64,000 bases of DNA from Dactylosporangium fulvum (GCF_025137375.1 NZ_CP073720.1:10430954-10494953), one strand, 5' to 3'. Counted from the first letter of the stretch, positions 50,873 to 59,421 are shown. Translations and numbers: made by a program. The notes: a model not told the origin generated them from the sequence alone.

Positions 50873-51280
50873 TGGCCCATCTCCACCGCACCCGGCGCAC
50901 GCGCCGTAGCTCCTCCGCCAACCGTCATGATGGTACGCACCCGGTACCGCGTGTGGGAGTCATCCGCCCACAGTTCCTCACCCTCACCGCCCCATCGCGG
51001 GGGAGTCGGTGCGGATGCCCAGGTCGGAGGCCGTTCGCCACGGACCGCAAAGCCTGGCAACGGGTCCACCGGCACGGCCCAGCAACCGGTTCGACGGTGC
51101 GGGCCGCACGTAAAGGCGTCTATCAGTTCGCCTGGTCGGCTCGTCCGAATGAGGCCCTGCGGTAGCAGACCACCGCGCCAATTCACCCGGGTGAATCATC
51201 AGGCCCTTTCGGCCGCCCCGGGCGTCATGAGTCCCAGGCGTCGGACGGGCGGCTCTTCCGGGACGGGGCCGGTTGTGCCC
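50873..51280. other. gap between acetyltransferase and HIT-like gene
   Basis: About 400 bp without a supported gene. It holds the acetyltransferase promoter (TACCAT near 50935 on the minus strand and GGAG before its ATG), the 51181 palindrome, and GC-rich dyads that may end the HIT-like transcript. Confidence 0.5.
51181..51196. promoter_or_regulatory. perfect 16-bp palindrome, possible operator
   Basis: ATTCACCCGGGTGAAT is its own reverse complement, unusual in base content for the region, and not followed by a T-run. It looks more like a protein binding site than a terminator. Which regulator would bind is not known. Confidence 0.35.
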
Positions 51281-52084
51281 TCAGGCTCCGCGCTCGTGGT
51301 CTGCTTCTGCGGCCGGCTGCGTCGTGGACAGCTGCGCCGGCTCGGCGTCGGGAGCCTCGCCGTTACCCTCGGCCGGCTCGCGCACCGCGGCGGCCGGCTC
51401 GCCAGTCTTGCTCGCAGGCTCGGGAGCCTCGGCGGGGGTGCCCGGGTCGCCGAACGTCGAAGGTTCGTCCTTTGCGTGTGCCTCTTCGCTCAGCTTCGCC
51501 GGAGCGGTCCAGTTGATCCGGGGCGGCTCGGCGAGTGGGCGACCGCCGAACTCCGCGAGCCAGGCGGCAACGAGCGCAAGGTTCTCGCGCCACTGCTCCT
51601 CCGGGATCGGCGGAAGAATGTCGTCCCACAGGGCGAGGAACGTGCCCTGTAGTTGAAGCCGCCCATAAGGCCGGGCGAGGAACCACAGATGCAGGTGTGC
51701 CGCGCCGTCACCCCAGCGATTCACGTGAACCCGCGCAACGCCGTCGAGAGAACGGATCGCCCGCTCGATCCGAACCGTCATCACGCCCAGCTCGGCCGCG
51801 AGCATGTTGGGCAGATCTCCGAGGTCGAGGTGCGACCGCGACTCCAGAATGAGTACCGCAGGCAGGCCCGTCGGCCGATCAAGACTGCGGACCCGCCAGC
51901 GATCGCTCACCCAGATATACGCCTCGTCCGGGGCTCCACAGGCACGGCACTCGGCGGGGTTGTCACCATGCCGGGGTGGTTCTACCGGGACCGGGTCCAG
52001 GAGCCGCTTCACCCGGAGGTCGCCCTCGAACGGGAACGTCGGCCAGTAGGTGAACGCGGGCAACTGCTGAGGCGTATCGGGCAC
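51281..52084 (-). CDS. HIT-like domain protein
   Basis: Predicted 267-residue protein. It has an N-terminal GalT/HIT-like fold with two zinc-type Cys (ECRACGAPDE), the histidine motif WGDGAAHLHLWFLARPYGRL (HxHxx, with the third His replaced) and a tail of about 80 residues of disordered Ala/Pro/Glu. Probably a nucleotide-processing enzyme or binding protein of the HIT superfamily. The GTG at 52082-52084 with a TAGGGT box 6 nt upstream suggests leaderless expression. It is not a usual member of the parB block. Confidence 0.75.
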   Translation of the reverse strand: MPDTPQQLPAFTYWPTFPFEGDLRVKRLLDPVPVEPPRHGDNPAECRACGAPDEAYIWVSDRWRVRSLDRPTGLPAVLILESRSHLDLGDLPNMLAAELGVMTVRIERAIRSLDGVARVHVNRWGDGAAHLHLWFLARPYGRLQLQGTFLALWDDILPPIPEEQWRENLALVAAWLAEFGGRPLAEPPRINWTAPAKLSEEAHAKDEPSTFGDPGTPAEAPEPASKTGEPAAAVREPAEGNGEAPDAEPAQLSTTQPAAEADHERGA

Positions 52085-52090
52085 GTGCCG

Positions 52091-52096
52091 ACCCTA
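52091..52096 (-). promoter_or_regulatory. -10-like box of the HIT-like gene, leaderless
   Basis: TAGGGT on the minus strand, 6 nt before the GTG at 52084. Confidence 0.5.
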
Positions 52097-52124
52097 GCCG
52101 ACCGCGGTGGTGGTGTCCGCACCC

Positions 52125-52240
52125 TGTGGATAGTGACCGCCATGGCTTCCTTTCGACAGCCTTCATCCACAGGCTTTCGGGCCCCCTACCACGCTGTTTC
52201 ACGTGAAACGACGTCCCCTGTGGATAACCCCTGTGGATAA
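52125..52240. promoter_or_regulatory. DnaA-box cluster with a parS site
   Basis: Two perfect TTATCCACA-type boxes (TGTGGATAA at 52219-52227 and 52232-52240) and two near-perfect ones (52125-52133 TGTGGATAG; 52163-52171 TCATCCACA) lie around the parS at 52195. They sit in the 601-bp gap 52085-52685, which has no other gene. The rest of the gap is featureless GC-rich sequence. Confidence 0.65.
52195..52210. promoter_or_regulatory. parS site 1
   Basis: The core GTTTCACGTGAAAC (52196-52209), flanked by T and G, is the standard ParB binding site. It lies within the DnaA-box cluster downstream of parB. Confidence 0.95.
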
Positions 52241-52685
52241 CGTTCGCCCAGCGCCTTTCTCTCAGCGTTTCTCGGGAGCGTCTTTTGAGCGGCTCGACGA
52301 ATCCGAACCGGCTCCGAGGGCCTCCCGGGCGGTATCGGGGGTGAATGAGGGACGGAGTGGCCCTGTTCGGCCGACAGCAGTGGTACGGCCGCGAGCGGAT
52401 CGGCTGAAAGCGCTGCGGCTGTTGACCCCGCTGCTCGTTGAACCCGGTTCCTCCGGCCGCTTCGGGTGACGCGCACGAGACGACCCCATCGCCGACCCAG
52501 ACCACTCGCGTCGCCTGAAGCCGGCCTTCCTCTCGCATGACCCCACCGCTCGCTGGCCGGCGCCGAGTCGTGGAACGGCACTCGCGTCCGAATTCCCTCG
52601 CCCGGCTCAGGAAGAGGCCGGCCGAGGCAAACAATAGGGCCGGACCCAAACGCCGGGTCCGGCCCTGTGCTCGTCGGGTGGTGAG

Positions 52686-53690
52686 TTACTCCCGCTGACC
52701 GCTACGGTCGTCGACGCCGATGATGCCGACAATGCGCTCGAGGTCGTCGACCGTGGCGAACTCGATCGTGATCCGACCCTTGCGCCGGCCGATGTCGACC
52801 TTGACCCGGGTGTCGAACCGATCCGCGAGCCGGTCTGCCAGGTCGGACAGTGCCGGGGCGTGTGGCTTGCCGCGCCGCTGCGGGGCCGACGACTTCTTCG
52901 TCGAGCCGCCCTCCGCGACCGAGAGCTGGACGAGCTCCTCGGTTGCCCGTACCGAAAGGCCTTCGGCGACAATGCGGGTCGCGAGGGACTCCTGCTCCTC
53001 CGAGTTGTCCAGGCCGAGGAGCGCTCGGGCGTGCCCGGCCGACAGGACGCCGGCGGCGACCCTGAGCTGCACCTGGGCGGGGAGGTTCAGGAGGCGGATG
53101 GTGTTCGAGATCTGGGGGCGGCTCCGGCCGATGCGCTTCGCGAGCTCCTCATGCGTCGCGCCGAACTCGTCGAGCAGTTGCTGGTAGGCCGCCGCTTCTT
53201 CGAGTGGGTTGAGGTTGGCCCGGTGGATGTTCTCCAGCAGTGCGTCCCGGAGCATGGCGTCGTCGCGCGTGTCCCGGACGATCGCCGGAATGGCTTCCTT
53301 GTCCAGGGCTTGGGCGGCCCGCCAGCGGCGTTCGCCCATGACCAGCTCGTACTGCTTCTCTTCGGTCCGCTCGCTGTCGCGCAGTTCGCGAACGACGATC
53401 GGCTGGAGGAAGCCGACCTCCTGGATCGAGGTCTTCAGCTCGTCGATGGCCTCGTCATCGAAGACCTGCCGGGGCTGCTTCGGGTTCGGGACGATCGCAC
53501 CGACCGGAATCTCGGCGAAGCGAGCACCCGGGACCGGAGCGAGGGTGCCGGCGACTTCGGTCGGTGCGCCGGGCGTCGGGGGTGTCGCCAGCGCGGTCGC
53601 CGTGCCTACCGCGCCGTCGGCCGGCGCGGCGGCGGTTGGGATGAGGGCACCGAGCCCTCGCCCGAGACCTCCACGTCGGTTGGACTTCAT
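52686..53690 (-). CDS. parB: chromosome partitioning protein ParB
   Basis: Predicted 334-residue ParB that binds parS, loads as a CTP-dependent clamp and spreads. It has the N-terminal LGRGLGALIP ParA-activating segment, the CTP-binding ParB/Srx box (GERRWRAAQALDKEAIPAIV then LLENIHRANLNPLEEAAAY), the HTH (ELAKRIGRSRPQISNTIRLL) and a C-terminal dimerisation tail. The ATG overlaps the parA stop (ATGA). Five parS sites lie within 7.2 kb of this gene. Confidence 0.97.
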   Translation of the reverse strand: MKSNRRGGLGRGLGALIPTAAAPADGAVGTATALATPPTPGAPTEVAGTLAPVPGARFAEIPVGAIVPNPKQPRQVFDDEAIDELKTSIQEVGFLQPIVVRELRDSERTEEKQYELVMGERRWRAAQALDKEAIPAIVRDTRDDAMLRDALLENIHRANLNPLEEAAAYQQLLDEFGATHEELAKRIGRSRPQISNTIRLLNLPAQVQLRVAAGVLSAGHARALLGLDNSEEQESLATRIVAEGLSVRATEELVQLSVAEGGSTKKSSAPQRRGKPHAPALSDLADRLADRFDTRVKVDIGRRKGRITIEFATVDDLERIVGIIGVDDRSGQRE

Positions 53691-54595
53691 GCGACTCCTC
53701 CCACCTGCACGCCCTGCGCACCGCGCAGCGCGATCTCCTGTGCCGCCTCGAAGTAGCTGACAGCACCCCGAGACCCGGGATCGTACGTCATCACGGACTG
53801 GCTGTAGCTCGGAGCCTCGGACACCCGGACGTTACGGGGGATCACGGCGTTGAGGCACTTTTCGCCGAAGTGGTTCCGCACGTCCTGCTCGACCAGGTCG
53901 GCAAGGCGGGTGCGCCGGTCGTACATCGTCAGCAGCACCGTCGAAATGTCGAGCTTCGGGTTCAGGTGGGACCGCACCAGCTCGATGTTGTTGGTGAGCG
54001 CCTGGACGCCCTCAAGGGCGTAGTACTCGCACTGGATCGGGATAAGCACCTCTTCGGCGGCGACGAGCGCGTTGACCGTCAGCAGGCCGAGGGACGGTGG
54101 GCAGTCGATGAAGATGTAGTCGTAGTCGGAGCCGCCGGCCTCGATCGCCCGCTTGAGTCGCGACTCGCGGGCGACGACCGAGACGAGCTCGATCTCGGCG
54201 CCGGCGAGGTCGATCGTGGCGGGCACGGCCCACAGGTTCGGGATGCCCTCGACCTGCTGGGTGACCGCGTCGAGCGGGGCTCCGTCGATGAGGCAGTCGT
54301 ACACGTCCGGGACGCCGGAGTGGTGCGGAACGTTGAGGCCGGTCGAGGCGTTGCCCTGTGGGTCGAGGTCGATCACGAGCACACGGTTGCCGTGAAGCGC
54401 CAGGGCCACGGCGATGTTCACCGCCGTGGTGGTCTTGCCCACCCCGCCCTTCTGGTTCGCCACGCACATCGTGCGGCGCCGTGGTGGGCGGGGCATCGTG
54501 ATTTCCCCGCTCGGGTTGAGAATCTCCACGGCGCGCTTTGCCTCCTGTGCCAGCGGCGGGTCTTCGGTTTCACGTGAAACATACGCGTCAGTCAT
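53687..54595 (-). CDS. parA: chromosome partitioning ATPase ParA
   Basis: Predicted 302-residue deviant Walker ATPase (VANQKGGVGKTTTAVNIAVA, VIDLDPQGNAST, IFIDCPPSLGLLTVNAL) that moves ParB-parS complexes. The ATG at 54595 has GAGGG at 4 nt and gives a normal length. The frame stays open to 55456, and an ATG at 55093 would give 468 residues with a Pro/His/Arg-rich extension of weaker codon bias. The parS at 54567 is read in frame here as VSRET (residues 6-10), also seen near the N terminus of mycobacterial ParA (recalled). Confidence 0.93.
   Translation of the reverse strand: MTDAYVSRETEDPPLAQEAKRAVEILNPSGEITMPRPPRRRTMCVANQKGGVGKTTTAVNIAVALALHGNRVLVIDLDPQGNASTGLNVPHHSGVPDVYDCLIDGAPLDAVTQQVEGIPNLWAVPATIDLAGAEIELVSVVARESRLKRAIEAGGSDYDYIFIDCPPSLGLLTVNALVAAEEVLIPIQCEYYALEGVQALTNNIELVRSHLNPKLDISTVLLTMYDRRTRLADLVEQDVRNHFGEKCLNAVIPRNVRVSEAPSYSQSVMTYDPGSRGAVSYFEAAQEIALRGAQGVQVGGVA
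54566..54581. promoter_or_regulatory. parS site 2, inside parA
   Basis: GTTTCACGTGAAAC at 54567-54580 within the first codons of parA, so ParB can bind next to the parA start. Confidence 0.95.
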
Positions 54596-55391
54596 TGCGC
54601 CCTCGGTATCCGCGGTGACGGACGGGTGCGGCCGGGGCGAGGGCGGAGTCCGACGCTCGGACCTTACTTCGGCCCTCGAATCGGCTTTCGCCTCGGCCCT
54701 GTCGGCCGGAGGGGCGTCGACAGTCGGCGATGCTCCCCGGCCGTAAACAGTACCGGTTGAGCGGTCCGCAGTCGGGGCGCCGACATGAAACTCCACCATG
54801 GCCCCGCGTGTCGGCTCAGGCGTGTGGGGCACCTGCGGCGGTCGGACGCGGTGGGGGTCATGGGGCTCGTAGGGGTGGACCGGCTCGTGGGGTCCGCCGT
54901 GAGCTACAGCACCCGGAGGTGTCGCCTGTCCGCGGGCCGGCTCGTGCGGCTGGTGGGACTCCGCTCTGGGCTGAGGTACGCCACGACCGGCCGGGCGAAC
55001 GCCCCAACCCTCGATGCCTGTTTCACGTGAAACGTGGTCGTCGCCGTAGTGGCTGTCACCGTACTCCGGAACATCACCGCTGTCGCGCACCATGTCAGTC
55101 CCGTCCCGCTCGGAAAGATTGGTACTCTCGGCCACCCCTGCGGTCTGGAACGCAAGAGCGGCGCGCGGCCAGCCTACGGCGCTCCGCCGAGTGGAGCCAT
55201 GGCTCTTGGGCGCGTCGTTGGGCTTGTCACCCCTGACCGAGCGCCAAAAGACCAGAAATCCGTCAACCCGGCGAAGTAGCCCGCCCAGCCGCTGCATCGG
55301 CGACGCCGGCCACCCGATGCCGACCGCCCTGCTGTCCCCCATGGAACCCTCCGCGTTCCCCGTCCCCGGGGCCGCGGTTTCCGCCCCCGGG
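54596..55391 (-). other. open extension upstream of parA, coding status unsure
   Basis: About 800 bp between parA and rsmG. The parA frame is open throughout; from an ATG at 55093 it reads an acidic, Tyr-rich start (DSGDVPEYGDSHYGDDHVSR) and then a His/Pro-rich stretch. In a sampled 98-codon stretch, G or C at third positions is about 73 percent, lower than in the parA core, so I did not include it in the CDS. It contains parS site 3. Confidence 0.45.
55019..55034. promoter_or_regulatory. parS site 3
   Basis: Core GTTTCACGTGAAAC at 55020-55033, in the parA upstream extension. It encodes VSRET in the parA frame like site 2. Confidence 0.95.
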
Positions 55392-56075
55392 TTATCGTGC
55401 GCGGCGCCCTCCGGAGCTCCGGTGGCGCGCGACCTCCCGCTCTCGTACGACCTCAACGACCGTGGTCGGCTCGGCGAGGATCTCGTCCCCGCACGTCCGC
55501 ACCGACGGGGTCGCCGCCCCCATCCGTGCGAGCGCCTCCGCGTGTTCCGCGATCTCGGCCGCGGCGGAGGCGCCCTTCAACGCGAGCAGTCGACCACCGA
55601 TGGCGGTGAGGGGGAGACACCAGCCGGCGAGCCGGTCGAGTGGAGCGACTGCCCGGGCGGTGACGACATCGGCGAGGGGGATCTTCCCGACGCACTCCTC
55701 GGCCCGGGCCCGCACCACCGTGGTCCGATCCAAGCCGAGCGCCGTCACCGCTTCGGAGAGAAAGGCGGTACGTCGTGCGAGCGGCTCGACCAGGGTGACG
55801 GAAAGGTCGGGACGAGCCACTGCCAGCACCATACCGGGCAGGCCGGCCCCGGACCCGACGTCGACGACCGAGGCACCCGACGGAATGAGATCCGCGACCA
55901 CGGCGCAGTTGAGCAGATGGCGCTCCCAGATGCGCGGCGCCTCCCGGGGCCCGATGAGCCCGCGGACGACGCCGTCGGTGATGAGGAGTTCCGCATACTG
56001 CTGAGCCAGGGGGAGCCGGTCCCCGAAAAGCTTGCCGGCAGCGGGGAGAACCTCTTGTGGGACAGCGTCATCCAT
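55392..56075 (-). CDS. rsmG: 16S rRNA (guanine(527)-N(7))-methyltransferase RsmG
   Basis: Predicted 227-residue RsmG (GidB), which methylates G527 of 16S rRNA with SAM. It has WERHLLNCAVVADLI, the SAM loop VVDVGSGAGLPGMVLAVARP, TLVEPLARRTAFL and VVTARAVAPLDRL. Length is normal and the end is Arg-rich. The usual upstream neighbour jag is 5 kb away, separated by the insertion-rich region. Confidence 0.95.
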   Translation of the reverse strand: MDDAVPQEVLPAAGKLFGDRLPLAQQYAELLITDGVVRGLIGPREAPRIWERHLLNCAVVADLIPSGASVVDVGSGAGLPGMVLAVARPDLSVTLVEPLARRTAFLSEAVTALGLDRTTVVRARAEECVGKIPLADVVTARAVAPLDRLAGWCLPLTAIGGRLLALKGASAAAEIAEHAEALARMGAATPSVRTCGDEILAEPTTVVEVVREREVARHRSSGGRRAR

Positions 56076-56830
56076 GGCTCAAGGAAATCACGACGGCGGG
56101 CTTGGACGGCGAGCGCCCTCACGTCCCTGTTCGGGCTTCTTGGCCGGTTCGGGTCTGCCTACCTGCCAACGCATCAGCACGGCGCCGGGGAGGAGTGGGT
56201 CCGTGCTTGAGCGACGGCTCTCGTGTCGATGAGGTCGTACAGGCCGGGGCGTCCGACGGCGGCCGTATTCCTCAGAGCCCCATGCGTTGCTCGCCGCCGA
56301 TGGACGTGCTGCCCGGCACCAGCAAGCCGTTGGCCACGACCCGATCCGCCCGGCCGCTCCGACCACCGTCGTCTCCCTGGCCGTTTGTGTCGACGGTCCG
56401 AGCCGCTCCCAATGTGGTGACCGCCAGCTCGGACACGCCGCGTCCGGACCGGGTGGTCCTCTGCCGTCCGCTGCTCAAGGACTGCCCGCCGCTTCCACGC
56501 CGTGATGGGCGGCTCTGGCCTTATCTATGCGGTCGGTCGTCAACGTCGAGGGGCCGAGCGACGTGGCCTGGCCGCCCTGCGCCGATCGCGTCGTTGCGGT
56601 CACCGGCCATCCGTTGGTCCCCGTGGTCCGCCCACGCCCACACAAGGCCAGTCGACGGCGGGCCAGCGGGATCGATTCGGTTCGGCGCATTGCAAGGCGG
56701 CCGGCGCCGGGCCAGACAACGGCCGGCTGGTGTGACCGGCGGACCGATTCAGTTGGAGCCGGGCCACGACACCGGCATCCCGGGCGACCGCCAGCACGAT
56801 CTACGAGTCGTCGGTGAGCGCTGCGCCCGT
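56076..56830. other. no convincing gene, possible decayed sequence
   Basis: About 750 bp between rsmG and the MITE-like element. Open frames on both strands are arginine-rich and lack recognisable motifs or ribosome sites. It may be decayed foreign DNA; I cannot name a source. Confidence 0.4.
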
Positions 56831-57126
56831 CTAGAGGGGTTTCATGATCCGGTTGCCGGCGGGTCGAGTGGATCGATCGAGGCATTGCGGGCGGTGTGCT
56901 GGGTGCCTCGCTTCGGCATCCCGTCCGCGGGTCCGTCGTGGATGCGTCCGCCACGATGATGCTCGCTGGGTGGCCGTTCGGGGCAGGGTCGTGGGTGTGC
57001 GGGTGTCGCGATGGCGGCCACGGTGATCCGTCGTACCGCCCACACGCCGGACCGCGCCGCCGTGGCCATGCATCGCCGCCACTGGGACTCGTGACCTCCC
57101 TCAACCGGATCATGAAGCCTCACTAG
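56831..57126. mobile_element. MITE-like 296-bp element with CTAG ends
   Basis: Terminal inverted repeats are about 25 bp: CTAGAGGGGT plus TTCATGATCCGGTTG on the left, and the reverse complement with three mismatches on the right (57102-57126). The inner 15 bp are identical. Both ends carry CTAG, which could be target duplication or part of the repeat. The 245-bp interior has no supported gene, so movement would need a transposase in trans. Confidence 0.55.
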
Positions 57127-57596
57127 AGCCCCCGGCCTGTGCCGTGGGGCCCCGGGACCGGAGGAGGCCGGCCCACGGCATGGGCGCCCCCACGCCGCTG
57201 GAGCCAAGAGCCGCCCGAGCGACGGAGTGGCGAGAGGCGTGTTTCACGTGAAACGACGTCACCGCGGGCCGACCCTCATGAGCCAGGCCAGTGAACACCA
57301 GGCGACCGCCACGCGGATCGGACCTCCCGTGGACCGGGTCCACATGAATCTGCGCCCAACGGCAGTGCATCGGAGCCGACCGACGGCCCGCCCGCCACGC
57401 CGCGGCGCCCACACGCCCCCGGCAAGGCCGCACCGAGGACAGGTACACGGGCACCAGTCTCGGCATGACAGCGACCTCTCCGGGTAGCTGGACACGCCGC
57501 GCCGAAGCCGTCGCTGTTGAAACGATGCGGCGATTCAGCGGTCGGCCAGGTGTACTCGGTCATGACGTTGGTGACACGCCAAGGCGGTAGTTAACC
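57127..57596. other. gap containing parS site 4
   Basis: About 470 bp with parS 4 and no supported gene. Its short open frames have no recognisable domain. Confidence 0.5.
57240..57255. promoter_or_regulatory. parS site 4
   Basis: Core GTTTCACGTGAAAC at 57241-57254 flanked by T and G, between the MITE-like element and the transposase remnants. Confidence 0.95.
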
Positions 57597-57945
57597 GTGG
57601 AAGGAACTCCGGGCGAAGTGGACTTCACTCATCACCTGGAGGGGCGCCCGTCGCGCACGTGGCCAAGGAGGCTGGGCGTGTCCCGCAATTGCGCGCACCG
57701 GTGGGTCGCCCCGGTTACTACGCCGAAGACGGCGCCGGTCTGCACGACCGCTCCCCAGCCAAGATCGAACGGCGGGTCGTCGCCGCCCACCGACGGTGGC
57801 GGTGGCGGTGCGGCCCTGCCGGGCTGGCCCGTCGCACCGACGTCCCAGCCGCGATCCGCGGGCGGATCCTGCGCACCCCGACCGGCCGACCGCGACTCGC
57901 TGGCCGGGCAGCCGCGTGGGTTCCGGCGGGTTGTGGCTCGTGATC
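57597..57945 (+). pseudogene. IS481-family transposase, N-terminal remnant
   Basis: Two reading frames together show an IS481-type N terminus: a helix-turn-helix with RLGVSRNCAHRWV in one frame, then GAGLHDRSPAKIERRVVAAH, LARRTDVPA and GRILRTPTGRPRL in another. At least one frameshift separates them and no full DDE domain follows here. The C-terminal end of the same family is found about 1.2 kb downstream on the same strand. Confidence 0.65.
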
Positions 57946-57976
57946 GCGATCACGAGGGGCACGGCGACCACTGTTT

Positions 57977-58030
57977 CATGATCACGAAGACTTGGTGTAG
58001 CCAGGGGTGCACCAAGTCTTCGTGATCATG
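57977..58030. repeat. 21-bp perfect inverted repeat hairpin
   Basis: Arms CATGATCACGAAGACTTGGTG (57977-57997; 21 nt, written here only to show the half-site) pair with 58010-58030 around a 12-nt loop. It sits at the junction between the IS481 remnant and the IS30 region and has no T-run. Confidence 0.6.
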
Positions 58031-58198
58031 TGAAGAATCGTGTCAAGCGGTGCCGCGCCGCAGAGTCGGGTCGTGGAGCCAGGCCCTGGCGCCGGGGCCG
58101 CGGCGCCCGTGTCCCCTCGTGCGGGACGGCCGTGCTCCGTGCTTGTCCCAACCCCGGGCTCCTTGATCGTCGGAAACATCTGGCTGTCCAGGGCGGAT

Positions 58199-59149
58199 TC
58201 AGGAGGTTGTTGCAACACTCCTGCTGAGGTGCTCGGTGAGGGCCTCGGCAGGGGTTTTCCGGCCGAGTGTTTCACGGGGTCGGCCGTTGAGTTCGGCCTG
58301 CGTGATGGTGCGGAAGTCGGAACCGCCTTTGGGGTAGTACTGGCGCAGCAGACCGTTGGTGCCACGTTGCTAGGGGCTGTGCGGGTCGCAGTAGTAGACC
58401 GGGCAGTTGGTGGCGATGCTGAAACCGGGCGTGCAGCGCCATCTCCGAGACTTGGTCCCAGGTCAGGAACCGGCGTAGCTGTGCGGGCAGGTCGGTCACT
58501 TCGCCGCCAGTTAGGTGATGACATGTTCCGACACGCGGCTGTCGGGCAGGGCGACCAGGAGCACGAACCGGGTGGCGCGTTCGACCAGGATGGCGATGGC
58601 GGACTTGCCGGCCGTGCCGATAAGCAGGTCACCTTCCCGGTGCCCGGGGGACCGCCCGATCGGCGGCCTCGGCTGGGCGTTGGGACACGTTGAGCCCGAC
58701 CCAGTCGCGGTTGGAGCGGATGGCCCTGCCACGGCGGCGCGGGTGTGCCGGGAGGCCCGGCCGGAGCACGGGGCGACCTGCCGGGTCAGCTCGGCGCGCA
58801 GGTCGCCCAGGGCCTGCAGGTAGATGGTTTCGTGTGACACCCGCATCGCCTCGTCGTCGGGGAGTCCTGCCGCAACCGTAGAGCGATCTGCTGCGGGGAG
58901 TGCCGCAACCGCAGCTGGCTGGGCGCCGCCAGCTTCCCCGCCCGGGACCGTGCCCGGAAGTCCAGCGCCGAACGATGCGCCCGCCCGGGCTGCTGCGGCG
59001 AGACAAAAGCGCGGTTCGAGTGGTTCAGGATCTCCCGGAGATCGTCAACGGAGCCCGGCCCAGCCGCGCCGCGATCGAACGCCGCGACTCACCCCGGGCC
59101 AACCGATAGCGATCTCTCCCCGCTCCGCCAGACTCAATCGGTCAGCCAC
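58199..59149 (-). pseudogene. IS30-family transposase, frameshifted pseudogene
   Basis: Read on the minus strand, an IS30 transposase can be followed through several frameshifts and at least one in-frame TAG. The HTH start is SLAERGEIAIG, then RVSHETIYLQAL, HREGDLLIGTAGKSAIAILV, RFLTWDQVSEMALHARF, VYYCDPHSP (then stop), TNGLLRQYYPKG and NGRPRETLGRKTPAEAL. A few residues between TN and GLLRQY are missing. About 950 bp, as expected for the full gene, but it cannot be translated. GGGGTGCAC near 58004 and GTGCACCCC near 59150 might be terminal repeats; that is weak. Confidence 0.75.
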
Positions 59150-59170
59150 TGTGCACCCCCACCCCAAGGT

Positions 59171-59335
59171 CATCGACTACGGGTGCCGCAACCACCTATT
59201 GAGCCCGCCAGTTCTCCGCCTTCAAATAGGCGATCACCAAACTCGGCACCGCGCGGCGGTTCACCAACACCGCACTGCCCCTGGACGAACGGCAAGGCCG
59301 AACGCTGCATTCACACCACCGACCCCGCAGCGCGC
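59171..59335 (+). pseudogene. IS481-family transposase, C-terminal remnant
   Basis: A short stretch reads RQFSAFK, stop, AITKLGTARRFT and, after a frameshift, CPWTNGKAERCIHTT, the DDE C-terminal signature of IS481 transposases (the Glu lies in TNGKAER). It is collinear with the N-terminal remnant at 57597-57945, consistent with an IS30 insertion inside an IS481 copy followed by decay. Confidence 0.6.
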
Positions 59336-59405
59336 TGGGGCGGCCAACCGTCCGTCCACGCGTCCGGAGCCCTCACCATTCCGGCGGGGACTCCGGACGC
59401 GACAC

Positions 59406-59421
59406 TGTTTCACGTGAAACG
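59406..59421. promoter_or_regulatory. parS site 5, overlapping the folD stop
   Basis: Core GTTTCACGTGAAAC at 59407-59420. Read on the minus strand it supplies the last codons and TGA stop of folD. Confidence 0.95.

Noticed and set aside
56475..57113. Minus-strand open frame of about 210 codons next to rsmG
   Set aside because: Arg/Pro/Ser-rich composition typical of shadow frames, no motif, no ribosome site, and it crosses the MITE-like element.
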